NCBI GenBank assembly: GCA_000687655.1
Contig: JHWR01000001.1
Coordinates: 186,001-250,000, forward strand
Length of the DNA: 64,000 bases
Reading direction: 5' to 3'
From: Lachnospiraceae bacterium YSB2008
GTDB lineage: Bacteria; Bacillota; Clostridia; Lachnospirales; Lachnospiraceae
A model generated the notes under the pieces. That model saw nothing but the letters and a program-made list of their open reading frames with translations, made no database searches and was not told where the DNA came from. The position numbers and the translations under genes were made by a program. This document shows positions 7,420 to 16,502 of the stretch, one piece after another; within the stretch, counting starts at the first letter, position 1; every line of letters begins with the position of its first letter.

Positions 7420-8706
7420 TTATCGTCCATTTATAACTTTTTTTATTATATCACAGTTCTTTTCTTTTACTCCAACTTTTTCAAAATAAACTGAGATATC
7501 AGATGCGACATTCTGTACATCTGCGATTATCCTGTCACACTTACTCTTACCAAGCCCCATACTTTTTCCGGACATTATAAGATCATCATATTCTATGCCT
7601 TCTGTTTTACCATTAACGGTCATTTGATGAGCCTTAAGCCACCTATTGTTCAGATTGTATGAAAATGTAACGTCATATGCCGGAGCCAGCTTCCATCTCC
7701 CATTCTTATCCATCAAAAATGAAATATTCTTTACATGATCATCCTGATTCACAAGCAAAACATTAAACACCATTCTTCTGAACAGCTGTTCAACATCCTT
7801 CGACGAAGTATTTAGTTTTTTTATTACTGCAGCCGCCTGTTCATAACTGCAAAGCCCCGGATAATTATAATCAACATGCAGCAGAGCACCGAGCGTCTGC
7901 ATATGAAGCTTCTGATTTCCAACTCTGTCAAAGCGTTTTGTCATAAAGTGGTGCCTGCCACCTTCATCTAGAATCCGACATTCATTCATTTCAATTCCTG
8001 CTTCCTTGGCCATAAGGTAATAAGCATATTCAATCAATGTATACTCGACGGTATCTTCCAGATTATGATCACCATTTTTATTAACTCCATCGAATTTGAT
8101 AAGCCAGTATTCATATCCATTTCCGGCATCTATCTGACCGCTTTTCAAATCCCCTGTAGATTCGTTCCAAGCTATAAGAGCTTTAGCTCTGGCACCTCCT
8201 GCAGAAGTACCAAGTTGAACCAACTGACTATATCCTATCTGATCATCGACACTGAGTTTTTGATTTTCTTTACCTGCCAAGACCTGCGAAGCAAACTCAA
8301 CCATTTTTGCTATATCGATATCCTCACTAGGATTAGATACCGGACCTGCCACCGGTTTATACTCCAACGCTCCCATTCCTCTGGTACCCGTGTAACAAAG
8401 TCTGTCAATCGTATTAAAGTCATCCATAGGACGTCCCTGCTCCATAAGCCATCTCTCGATAACCTTATTACCGAATTTGTCAGGAAGCGAATCAGCAATC
8501 AGGCCCGGTGCCCCATGAAAAGCATCTCCCGCAAGCTCCGGAAACTCAAAAAGTCGTCCACTCAACTTCATCTTGATCGGAGACAATTCAATGCCACTGT
8601 TCTGGAAACTTTTATCATATTCAAATGAAATGTACGGTCTTCCCTCATCCTGATGAATGACTGCAATCCTTGTTCCCCAAAGGAAAACTTCTGCCGTATT
8701 GATCAT
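7420..8706 (-). CDS. hipA: Full-length HipA-family kinase toxin
   Basis: A 428-residue HipA-type Ser/Thr kinase that retains the N-terminal subdomain. The N-part has SLPDKFGNK and YTGTRGMGALEY. The kinase part has the glycine loop GTSAGGARAK, a Lys in YWLIKFDG, MTKRFDR, catalytic NQDDHVKNIS and the metal-binding AYDVT. This order and length fit single-chain HipA proteins, which arrest growth by phosphorylating an aminoacyl-tRNA synthetase or similar target. It overlaps the upstream HTH gene by 4 bases. It differs from the hipBST module at 3.8-5.3 kb, so the two are not a recent duplicate pair. The target is unknown. Confidence 0.88.
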   Translation of the reverse strand: MINTAEVFLWGTRIAVIHQDEGRPYISFEYDKSFQNSGIELSPIKMKLSGRLFEFPELAGDAFHGAPGLIADSLPDKFGNKVIERWLMEQGRPMDDFNTIDRLCYTGTRGMGALEYKPVAGPVSNPSEDIDIAKMVEFASQVLAGKENQKLSVDDQIGYSQLVQLGTSAGGARAKALIAWNESTGDLKSGQIDAGNGYEYWLIKFDGVNKNGDHNLEDTVEYTLIEYAYYLMAKEAGIEMNECRILDEGGRHHFMTKRFDRVGNQKLHMQTLGALLHVDYNYPGLCSYEQAAAVIKKLNTSSKDVEQLFRRMVFNVLLVNQDDHVKNISFLMDKNGRWKLAPAYDVTFSYNLNNRWLKAHQMTVNGKTEGIEYDDLIMSGKSMGLGKSKCDRIIADVQNVASDISVYFEKVGVKEKNCDIIKKVINGR

Positions 8707-9014
8707 TTCTCATCCCCCCAAACAAACCGTTTTTCCTCAACCTTATTCTTCGTAGTTGCCCTCTGTCTTTTCTTCTCAGTTTCCAGATAATATGAAGGTC
8801 TCTTCCTGTAATCCGGTATCAGTTCATCCATACGTGAACCCAGTTCCAGCGCATCGATCAGTTTAATAAAATTAGATAAACTGATATCTTCACCATTCTC
8901 AAATCTGGAAATGCTCCTAACAGATACGCCTGATCTATCCGAAAGTTCTGTCTGAGTCATAGGAAAATCTATTCTATATCTTTTAATTCTATCGCTTATA
9001 TCTTTAATATTCAT
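8703..9014 (-). CDS. hipB: HipB-like helix-turn-helix antitoxin/repressor
   Basis: About 103 residues from the ATG at 9012-9014, chosen because GAGGGT lies 8 bases upstream; a longer frame back to 9071 would begin inside the operator. It has an Xre-type HTH (MTQTELSDRSGVSVRSISRF, then ENGEDISLSNFIKL) followed by a basic C-terminal tail rich in Lys/Arg that could contact the toxin or DNA. It overlaps hipA by 4 bases and is expected to autorepress through the inverted repeat at 9058-9128. Confidence 0.86.
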   Translation of the reverse strand: MNIKDISDRIKRYRIDFPMTQTELSDRSGVSVRSISRFENGEDISLSNFIKLIDALELGSRMDELIPDYRKRPSYYLETEKKRQRATTKNKVEEKRFVWGDEK

Positions 9015-9057
9015 AACCATACCCTCATTTGTAATCCGAGAATCTGTTCGATGCCTA

Positions 9058-9128
9058 AAATAAATAGACATATCTGTCTGTTTATGTGTAATATTGTAGC
9101 ATAACAGGTCAGATATGTCTATTTATTT
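9058..9128 (-). promoter_or_regulatory. hipBA promoter flanked by a perfect 19-bp inverted repeat
   Basis: Arms 9058-9076 and 9110-9128 are perfect 19-base inverse copies (core AATAGACATATCTG), with centres 52 bp apart, about five helical turns. On the minus strand TAGACA (9121-9116), a 17-base spacer and an extended -10 TGC-TACAAT (-10 at 9098-9093) form a promoter. The upstream arm covers the -35 box and the downstream arm lies just after the start site. This is a typical two-site autorepression layout for a HipB dimer. Confidence 0.75.
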
Positions 9129-9156
9129 ATACAATGGCTTTTCGTTCTACAAACCC

Positions 9157-11139
9157 CTACTTCGCGCTTCTTCCTTCCTTCTTCCCATAGGAAATGTAAT
9201 GCAAATAGTACTTCGCATTGTCATCTCCAAAGGCATTTCGAAGATCCGCGTATCTGGATTTATATTTAGCAAGACTGAAGTCAGCACTTGCTGTACGTCC
9301 TTCTTTCATTCCGTACTTCACGAAATGCTGAAGGGTTGCTATATCATCATTACCAAAAGCCTTCTTGATATCAGGATTATGCGCAACGTAATACTGATAA
9401 TTATATACTGCACTGTAATCAACGCCGTCCAGCTTCGTGACAGCACCTATAACCTGATTGCAGCCTATGCCCTTCCTGCCTTCCTTAGCACCGTATCTTA
9501 TATAGTGCATGTAGTAGCTCTTAAGATCCTTACCGAATGCAGTTCTGAGATCAGGATACTGATTCTTATATGAATTAACATTGAAGGTAGCCTTTGCTTG
9601 TCTGCCCTCCTTCATACCATATGTTACGAAATGACGAAGCGTTGCAATATCATCATTTCCGAAAACCTTCTTCACATCCGGATTATGACTTACATAGAAG
9701 TTATAATCATATACAAGACTATAATCTATCCCATTCATCTTCGTAACAGCATTTTGAACGCTGGTTACACCTGTCGCCTTACGGCCTTCCGAATAACCAT
9801 ACTTAACATAGTGCTCATAATACTTAGTCAGGTCATTTCCAAAAGCAAGTCTAAGGTCCTGATACAGATTCTTATATGAAGTAACTTCAAATGTATCGCT
9901 GGCCTTTCTGCCTTCTTTCATACCGTATTTTACGAAGTGATCTGCATATTTCGTATTATCATCTCCGAATGCAGACTTAAGATCAGCATATGATTTCTTA
10001 TAGAAATTAACATCAAATACAGGACTTGCCTGACGGCCTTCCTTAATACCATAAGTCGTAAAATGGTTATGAAGCTTGTTCGTATCACTTCCAAATGCCG
10101 ACTTAAGATCAGCATACTTACCTGAGTAATAATCTGAACTAAATATAACCACAGGGAGCCCGGCCTTAAAGGTTCCATCCGCTATACCTGTCCTTGTTCC
10201 GAACTTATCAAAGCCTGCAAGCCTTATATGTACAGTCGAATTAGCACTTACAGTTATAGGCCCCGTATACTTCTTACTCGAAAGATTCGGTATACTTCCA
10301 TCAGTTGTATATCTGAGAGTCAATCCACTGTCAGAAGTAGACGCAACAACCTTGCATTCGCCGAATTTGGAGACAACCGACTGAAGACTCGGCGTTTTAT
10401 ATGCAGGAAGATTAACTCCCGTTACACCAACCTTCGTATAAGTCTGTCCATTTCTCGGAGTTAGCCCTCTTCTGCGGAAGAGTTCAGAAACCGTAACGAA
10501 TTCATAGCCCTGAGACTGCAGAGATGATATTGCTCTTAGTGCACCGTCAACACTGGTCGGATGAATATCATGAACCAGAATTATTCCGCCGTCACTGGCA
10601 GCTTTCATTATATTGTTGTAAACAGTATTGGAATTTCTATACTTCCAATCAAGTGGATCTACTGACCAGAGTATCATAGGAGCATCCACAGACGAAGATA
10701 TAGTGCTTGACCTGTCTCCACCCGGAATACGGACGAAAGTCTGAAATGAACCGCCGGCCGCATTATAAAGATAAGTATTCACGCCCGACACCTCAGACTT
10801 CATCTGCGATGAACTAAGTTTTGAGAAAGGCACAACATGTGCCCATGTATGATTTGCAATCTGATGGCCCTCACGCACCATCCTGCTCACCAGGCTCGAA
10901 TTGTTTTTTACCCCATAAGAACCATTCACGCCATTCATGAAGAACGTAGCCTTGGCACCTCTCGCCTTCAGCCCATCGAGAAGTCTCCCGGTCTGAGAAC
11001 CGGAAGGACCGTCATCGAAAGTAATGGCGATAAGCTTTTTACCGGCCGCATTTACTTCCATACTCGGAGTATAGAGCAACGTTACAATCATTATAAGTGT
11101 AAAAGCTACTGTAAGTATTCTTGATATGCTTTTCCTCAT
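9157..11139 (-). CDS. Secreted polysaccharide deacetylase with C-terminal surface repeats (copy 2)
   Basis: 660 residues, with the same layout as the gene at 5410-7383: signal peptide ending near AA at 31-32, a CE4 deacetylase domain with TFDDGP (40-45), NHTWAH, RIPGGD and VHD, a CHB_HEX-C-like beta domain (TLRYTTDGSIPNLSS region), then seven repeats from about residue 328. The last four repeats are almost identical to those of copy 1, while the catalytic halves have diverged. That suggests tandem duplication followed by gene conversion of the tail, with the hipBA pair now between the copies. GGGGGTG lies 7 bases before the ATG. The substrate (peptidoglycan or a secreted glycan) cannot be told from sequence. 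Confidence 0.9.
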   Translation of the reverse strand: MRKSISRILTVAFTLIMIVTLLYTPSMEVNAAGKKLIAITFDDGPSGSQTGRLLDGLKARGAKATFFMNGVNGSYGVKNNSSLVSRMVREGHQIANHTWAHVVPFSKLSSSQMKSEVSGVNTYLYNAAGGSFQTFVRIPGGDRSSTISSSVDAPMILWSVDPLDWKYRNSNTVYNNIMKAASDGGIILVHDIHPTSVDGALRAISSLQSQGYEFVTVSELFRRRGLTPRNGQTYTKVGVTGVNLPAYKTPSLQSVVSKFGECKVVASTSDSGLTLRYTTDGSIPNLSSKKYTGPITVSANSTVHIRLAGFDKFGTRTGIADGTFKAGLPVVIFSSDYYSGKYADLKSAFGSDTNKLHNHFTTYGIKEGRQASPVFDVNFYKKSYADLKSAFGDDNTKYADHFVKYGMKEGRKASDTFEVTSYKNLYQDLRLAFGNDLTKYYEHYVKYGYSEGRKATGVTSVQNAVTKMNGIDYSLVYDYNFYVSHNPDVKKVFGNDDIATLRHFVTYGMKEGRQAKATFNVNSYKNQYPDLRTAFGKDLKSYYMHYIRYGAKEGRKGIGCNQVIGAVTKLDGVDYSAVYNYQYYVAHNPDIKKAFGNDDIATLQHFVKYGMKEGRTASADFSLAKYKSRYADLRNAFGDDNAKYYLHYISYGKKEGRSAK

Positions 11140-11194
11140 ATGTTACACCCCCATACATTGCATATTCACAAAAACAGCCTTCATTTTCTATAGA

Positions 11195-13072
11195 TTAATA
11201 TTCAATCCATCTGGACATCTTTCCGTGATGAGTCCAAGCTCCACGTTTTGTTCCACCTTTATACTGATATCTGTTGCCCTTCTTATCAACGAAGCTATAG
11301 AGGATTCCTCCCTGCCATGCAACCGTACATTCTATAACATTATAAACCTTGCCCCCTATAGTAACCTCTTCACCTATATAACCGCCTATATGGCCGTCCT
11401 TGTACAGGAGTCTCGGTTCACCCGCTTTAAGCTTAGTGAAATCCTGCGATATATCTATACACTGATTCAGCAGCTTCCATTCACCGCAGTCACCGGTATT
11501 CGAAAGATCCTTCTGGAAATACCCTACGTCCGTTCTTGTAACATCATATCCATTAAAGAGAGCCTTGTACAAATTCAGACAATCGGCACTCGTTCTGCCA
11601 TCTTCGTTAATATAGCAAAGATTATAAGGATACTTATTCTTGTAAAATGTATTTCGCCCTGCCAAAATCTTCAGTCGTCTTACAAGCTCTGCAGAAGTCA
11701 TAACTATCTTCTTTGAATCGTGTTCTGCAAAATACTTCACAGCCGCCAAGTCGTCATATGAAGTTATGCTCTTATGCTCAGCCCGAGTACCCCAATATGC
11801 ATTGAAATCATATTCTGAACCATAATCAAAGCCTTCATATGAAGTTTCAAAGTTAAGCATTTTACTACAGCCTGTAGTCTGTCTCTTCTCCTTCACGCCG
11901 TACTTAGCATAATGCACATAATATGCTTTATAATCATCCTTGAAAGCCCTTCTGAGATCCACATATCTATATGCATATGAAGTAATATTAAAGGTCTGTA
12001 TTGAAGATCTTCTTTCATTCATACCATAATTGATCAGATGCTGAAGAGTAGCCTCATCATCATAACCAAATGCTTTCTTTACATCTGGATTCTTGCTCAC
12101 ATAATACTCATAATCATATACAGGTGAATAGTCTACACCACCGTATGTTTTTGCAGGATTCTTCATAGCCTTAGTACCTGACGTCTTCCTGCCCTCTTTC
12201 TTACCATAAGTCATATAATGCTGATAATACTTAGGAAGATCATTCTTAAATGCTCTTCTAAGATCCTGATACTCCTTTGCATATGAATCAACGCTGAAAG
12301 ACTCCTTAGCCTGTCTTCCCTCACGCATTCCATAATCCACGAAATGCTTGAGAGTTCTTATATCATCACCATTGAAAACCCTTTTAATATCTGCATATTT
12401 ACCCGTGTAGTATGAATAATCATACACAGCCGAATAATCTGTACCATTATACTTTGTAACAGAACCAACTATGCTGTTTATACCTGAAGTCTTAGATCTT
12501 CCTTCCTTCATGCCATATCTCAGATAATGAGTATAATAATCAGCAATACTAAGACCAAAAGCATTTCGAAGGTCCTCATATGCATTCTTATATGAGTATA
12601 CATTAAATGTATCGTTCCCGATTCTGCCTTCCTTCATACCATATTGCACAAAGTGCCTAAGAACCGACACGTCATCCCTACCGAAAGCATTCCATATATC
12701 AGGATACAGAGATACATAATAATTATAGTCATAAACCGAAGAATAATTCACCCCATCCTGAACAGTAGCAAACTGAGCTTTAATCACAGGAGCCTTTGAT
12801 ACCGTAGCATCCTTCTTTTCTGTGTCTTGTTTAATCACCTTTTGAGACTTAACGTTGGAATCATCCACCGATGCATCTGTTTTACTATCGGAAATTGGAG
12901 ATTCCGAACAAACTATCTCTACTGTATCAGGCTCAACTTCCTCATCTTTAATCTCTGCATCACCTACAGTTGCAGCGTCAACATCACTCACATCTTCCGC
13001 AGCCTTTACATCGAAACCAGGGATAAAACATAATGTAACAATCGTCAACAAAACTAACGCTTTTTTCTTCAC
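11195..13072 (-). CDS. Secreted repeat protein with C-terminal papain-like (NlpC/P60-related) peptidase domain
   Basis: A 625-residue secreted protein with a GTG start at 13070-13072: signal peptide to about residue 24, an acidic Ser/Thr-rich linker (25-100), six clear surface repeats plus a degenerate seventh (about 106-455), and a C-terminal domain. In that domain a Cys (in SADCLNLY, near 497), a His (in GHIGGYIG, near 560) and the following NVIECT are spaced as in NlpC/P60 and related peptidoglycan cysteine peptidases or amidases. The exact subfamily is uncertain. Repeats alternate between the YDYxYYxSxxPDxxxAFG type and the YxxxYxDLRxAFxxDxxxYYxHY type. The next gene (fdtA-like) begins downstream after 7 bases. 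Confidence 0.78.
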   Translation of the reverse strand: MKKKALVLLTIVTLCFIPGFDVKAAEDVSDVDAATVGDAEIKDEEVEPDTVEIVCSESPISDSKTDASVDDSNVKSQKVIKQDTEKKDATVSKAPVIKAQFATVQDGVNYSSVYDYNYYVSLYPDIWNAFGRDDVSVLRHFVQYGMKEGRIGNDTFNVYSYKNAYEDLRNAFGLSIADYYTHYLRYGMKEGRSKTSGINSIVGSVTKYNGTDYSAVYDYSYYTGKYADIKRVFNGDDIRTLKHFVDYGMREGRQAKESFSVDSYAKEYQDLRRAFKNDLPKYYQHYMTYGKKEGRKTSGTKAMKNPAKTYGGVDYSPVYDYEYYVSKNPDVKKAFGYDDEATLQHLINYGMNERRSSIQTFNITSYAYRYVDLRRAFKDDYKAYYVHYAKYGVKEKRQTTGCSKMLNFETSYEGFDYGSEYDFNAYWGTRAEHKSITSYDDLAAVKYFAEHDSKKIVMTSAELVRRLKILAGRNTFYKNKYPYNLCYINEDGRTSADCLNLYKALFNGYDVTRTDVGYFQKDLSNTGDCGEWKLLNQCIDISQDFTKLKAGEPRLLYKDGHIGGYIGEEVTIGGKVYNVIECTVAWQGGILYSFVDKKGNRYQYKGGTKRGAWTHHGKMSRWIEY

Positions 13073-13079
13073 TATCCTA

Positions 13080-13490
13080 TCAACTCCCCTTTGTGTTATT
13101 CACCGCCTCACGGAATTCACCGTAATCCCTAATATAATCCGCCTCGTCATAGTATTCAGAAGCCAGAACCATAAGCACAGCATCCGGCGAGAAATCATAC
13201 ATTTCTCTCCATATGAGTCCCTCGATGTACAGTCCTTCGTTTGCTTTATTCAAGAGAACCTCTTCCGTCTCACGACCATCGTCAAGGTGAATCTTACAGC
13301 TACCATGAACACATATCAGAATCTGCTTCAGCTCCTTATGTGCATGGAAGCCACGTCTTACACCCTTTACTGTATCCCACATATAATACACTCGCTTCAC
13401 ATCGAACGGAACATTCTTCAATTCCTCGAGTGCAACCAACTGACCTCTGTCATCTCCATGTATGTCAAATGTATATTTAATAATCTCCAT
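13080..13490 (-). CDS. fdtA: TDP-4-oxo-6-deoxyglucose 3,4-ketoisomerase (FdtA/QdtA family)
   Basis: A 136-residue cupin of the WxcM/FdtA type that moves the keto group of dTDP-4-keto-6-deoxyglucose from C4 to C3, the step before amination to dTDP-Fuc3N or dTDP-Qui3N. The family signature is clear: DDRGQLVALEE near the start, RVYYMWDT, the metal/substrate His pair in RRGFHAHKELKQ, and VHGSCKIHLDDG. Whether the product has galacto (FdtA) or gluco (QdtA) configuration cannot be read here. It works with the aminotransferase at 19758-20861 and rmlA at 25495-26364. It lies between two unrelated secreted-protein genes, a pattern repeated across this region. Confidence 0.9.
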   Translation of the reverse strand: MEIIKYTFDIHGDDRGQLVALEELKNVPFDVKRVYYMWDTVKGVRRGFHAHKELKQILICVHGSCKIHLDDGRETEEVLLNKANEGLYIEGLIWREMYDFSPDAVLMVLASEYYDEADYIRDYGEFREAVNNTKGS

Positions 13491-13491
13491 A

Positions 13492-14571
13492 TTATCCTTC
13501 TCTCTTTATATACTTAAACAAAGGTTCTTCCAAAAGCTTTATTCTTGCAAAATCCATCACAGAACAAACAGTAAAAACTGCTAACACAACGATTACAGGA
13601 TATAGAAACGCAAACTTAGAATCATAATGTTCAACATTCTTAAGCGTATCAACCCAAAGCCACCTTCGCATAGCATCACTGTTCGCATGTATCTGCATTA
13701 CGCCAAACGTCGTAGCCGCAACTGCATTGATAAATCTGCTTTGTGGAATACGAAGATTCTTAAAAAACAAAAATGCAAAAACTCCAACAACAACCGCCAA
13801 GAAAGTATTTGAATCAGTAACAAAGAAGTATGGCATAAATGTACCGATTCTTGTTCCCAACCATGCACATCCGACTATACTTACAACAGATATCACAATC
13901 GAAACTATAAGCAAACTTCCACATATTCTGTTATCCGAAAACCATTTCTTTGGATAAAGTCTGATGTAAGAGGCAATAAAATACAGAACCATATACCAGG
14001 AGACATAGTTCATAGCAACACTGAAAGCACGACCATGAATTGTCCCAAACAGAATATAAGTAAAAGACAACAGCAGAATAAGTCTTATATGCTGTTTTTC
14101 ATTCATATTCTGTACAAGAATATTAAGAAATGGAATGAACAGATAGAATACAATAAAGCATCCTGTAAAATTCTGCTGTATTGAGGTTACAGGAAATACT
14201 ACTCTTATAGTATTCTGCACGGAAAGAGATTCATATCCGAGCAAAAGAAATACCAGATATATGACAATACTGTAAAACTCTACCTCGAAGACAAGCTTCA
14301 GGAACTTTCTCACCGTGATATGAGATTTACACATGAAATACCCGGTTATCATAAGAAAACAGTTTATTCCTGTTTTTCCCCATGCTCCAAATACCATCAG
14401 ATATAGCGATTTCAGAGACAAAGGATCTTTTGCCAAAGGTCCGTCTGTGTATGAAAGCCCCGAATTCACGACATAGTGATGAGCTACTATCAGGAGCATT
14501 GTTATTATTCTAAACAGCTCAAGGTTCGAATCACGAACCTTGAGCTGTACTTTCTCGGTCATATTATCCAA
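13492..14571 (-). CDS. Acyltransferase 3 family membrane protein
   Basis: An integral-membrane acyltransferase of about 359 residues (OafA/NodX-like, PF01757 type), which typically O-acetylates surface sugars using cytoplasmic acyl-CoA. The N-terminal NLELFRIITMLLIVAHHY with its active-site-type His is characteristic, followed by about ten hydrophobic helices. The start is ambiguous. A TTG at 14569-14571, directly after the preceding stop, has GGAG about 10 bases upstream, while the ATG at 14560-14562 is further away. It is spaced tightly between the L,D-transpeptidase gene upstream and fdtA downstream, so it may acetylate the amino sugar or polymer made by this locus. Confidence 0.83.
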   Translation of the reverse strand: MDNMTEKVQLKVRDSNLELFRIITMLLIVAHHYVVNSGLSYTDGPLAKDPLSLKSLYLMVFGAWGKTGINCFLMITGYFMCKSHITVRKFLKLVFEVEFYSIVIYLVFLLLGYESLSVQNTIRVVFPVTSIQQNFTGCFIVFYLFIPFLNILVQNMNEKQHIRLILLLSFTYILFGTIHGRAFSVAMNYVSWYMVLYFIASYIRLYPKKWFSDNRICGSLLIVSIVISVVSIVGCAWLGTRIGTFMPYFFVTDSNTFLAVVVGVFAFLFFKNLRIPQSRFINAVAATTFGVMQIHANSDAMRRWLWVDTLKNVEHYDSKFAFLYPVIVVLAVFTVCSVMDFARIKLLEEPLFKYIKREG

Positions 14572-16416
14572 TTACTTTGCACTCCTGCCTTCTTTTTTAC
14601 CATAGTTCATGTAGTGCAGATAATACTTTGTATTATCGGAGCCAAATGCACTGACCAGATCGCCGTATCGCGACTTATACTTGGTCAGGCTGAATTCGGA
14701 TGAACCCTGACGTCCTTCCTTCATTCCATATTTCACAAAATGCTGAAGCACCTTAACATCATCCGTTCCGATTGCATTCTTAACATCCTGATTATGACTT
14801 ATATAGTAGTTGTAATTATAAACCGCACTGTAATCAACCCCGTTCAGCTTGGTTATTCCACCAACCGGTTTTGAGCATCCTGTACTCTTTCGACCCTCAC
14901 GATATCCATACTTAATATAATGGATGTAGTAACTCTTAAGGTCATTACCAAACTCATTTCTAAGGTCCGGATATTGATTCTTATAGGAACTAACACTGAA
15001 TGATGCCTTACCCTGACGTCCTTCCTTCATTCCGTAATTAACGAAATGGCGAAGTACAGCTATATCATCATTTCCAAAAGCTGACTTAACATCCGGATTA
15101 TGACTCACATAATAGTTATAATCATACACAAGTCTATAGTCCATGCCGTTCATCTGGGTTACAGCATTCTGAACTGTTGAAACACCAGTTGCCTTACGTC
15201 CCTCATAATAGCCGTAATTATTATAATGCTCATAATACTTAGCAAGATCATTTCCGAAAGCGAGTCTGAGATCCTGATACTGATTTTTATAGGACATAAC
15301 GTCAAAGTTAGTGCTCGCCCTTCTTCCTTCCTTCATACCATACTGGTTGAAGTGCTGAACGATCTTCATATTATCATTCCCGAAAGCTTTTGCAACATCC
15401 TGATTAAGGTTCTTATATGTATTAATATTAAATACCGGACTTCCCTGTCTTCCTTCATTCAGTCCACAGTTTCTGTAATGATTTGTAAGCTTCTCCGCAT
15501 TAGTTCCAAATGCAGAATTCAGATCTGAATACTTAGCAGAATAGAATTTTGTACTCAGCGCATTACCAAACTCAGGAAGGCATCCTTGTCTTCCCTGTTT
15601 CTTACCATAATTACTGTAATGACTGACATAACCATAATTATTGTTACCATACTGTGCTCTTACATCAGCGTTAGCGGACTTATAATAATTAATATTAAAC
15701 TCTTTAGAAGCCTGACGGCCTTCTTTTATACCGTAAGCAACCCAGTGATATCTAAGTGCCGCTTCACCATAGTTACGGAGATCAGCATACTTATTTCTGT
15801 AATATACCGGATCAAATACCTGAGAACCAAGGTATTCATAATTCGTATACCAAGGATTTCCTGCTGACCATCTGTCTGTAGGATCCCACCTCCGGAAAAT
15901 AGACGGTGCTCTTTTCAGTTTAGGAGAATTAGGCTTACCAAGAGGCCCATTTGACCCACTTGCCATAACAGTTACAGGAGTTCCATTCGGAACATTATCC
16001 CATATCCATCTGGCAGCCTCAACATTGAGACGCACGCATCCGTGTGACGCATTTTTACCAAGATTATCATAACAGTCTGTCATAACAGATCCTGCATCGC
16101 CATATCTTTCACAAGGAACTGAATGGAACAGAACCTGGCCGACAATACGTGCAGTATACTGACCTGCAGAGCCAAGAAGATTACCCCATCTGGCCTTTCC
16201 ATTGATATGGAATGTTCCATGAGGAGTTGCCGTCTCCGGAAGACCCGTAGAACATACAAATGCCTTAATAGGCTTACCATTCTGATATACAGTAACCACA
16301 TTGGTCTGAGTATTGACATATATATGAAGACCACCCATAGCTTCAGAATCTATGTGTGGCACAAAACACATAAGCAGTGCCAATACTGTTATGATTGCTA
16401 TAATTCTCTTCTTCAT
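14572..16416 (-). CDS. Secreted L,D-transpeptidase (YkuD) with nine surface repeats
   Basis: A 614-residue secreted protein with a signal peptide, a YkuD L,D-transpeptidase domain from about 30 to 165, and nine repeats from about 200 to the end. The catalytic motif is SHGCVRLN (Cys near 125), with the upstream HGTFHI and the LFHSVP region also present. Such enzymes make 3-3 peptide cross-links or attach proteins to peptidoglycan in the wall. Repeats 1-4 are irregular; 5-9 follow the strict A-B alternation and are very like the tail of the two deacetylases. The start at 16416 follows AAGGAG; a 23-codon longer open frame is rejected. The next gene follows without a gap. Confidence 0.92.
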   Translation of the reverse strand: MKKRIIAIITVLALLMCFVPHIDSEAMGGLHIYVNTQTNVVTVYQNGKPIKAFVCSTGLPETATPHGTFHINGKARWGNLLGSAGQYTARIVGQVLFHSVPCERYGDAGSVMTDCYDNLGKNASHGCVRLNVEAARWIWDNVPNGTPVTVMASGSNGPLGKPNSPKLKRAPSIFRRWDPTDRWSAGNPWYTNYEYLGSQVFDPVYYRNKYADLRNYGEAALRYHWVAYGIKEGRQASKEFNINYYKSANADVRAQYGNNNYGYVSHYSNYGKKQGRQGCLPEFGNALSTKFYSAKYSDLNSAFGTNAEKLTNHYRNCGLNEGRQGSPVFNINTYKNLNQDVAKAFGNDNMKIVQHFNQYGMKEGRRASTNFDVMSYKNQYQDLRLAFGNDLAKYYEHYNNYGYYEGRKATGVSTVQNAVTQMNGMDYRLVYDYNYYVSHNPDVKSAFGNDDIAVLRHFVNYGMKEGRQGKASFSVSSYKNQYPDLRNEFGNDLKSYYIHYIKYGYREGRKSTGCSKPVGGITKLNGVDYSAVYNYNYYISHNQDVKNAIGTDDVKVLQHFVKYGMKEGRQGSSEFSLTKYKSRYGDLVSAFGSDNTKYYLHYMNYGKKEGRSAK

Positions 16417-16502
16417 ACTCTGACTCCTTTTCAAACACCTAGTAAAACTATATATAAAACCTCTGAAATAATCAACATATTTCACTGTTATTTCCGAAAT
16501 TC

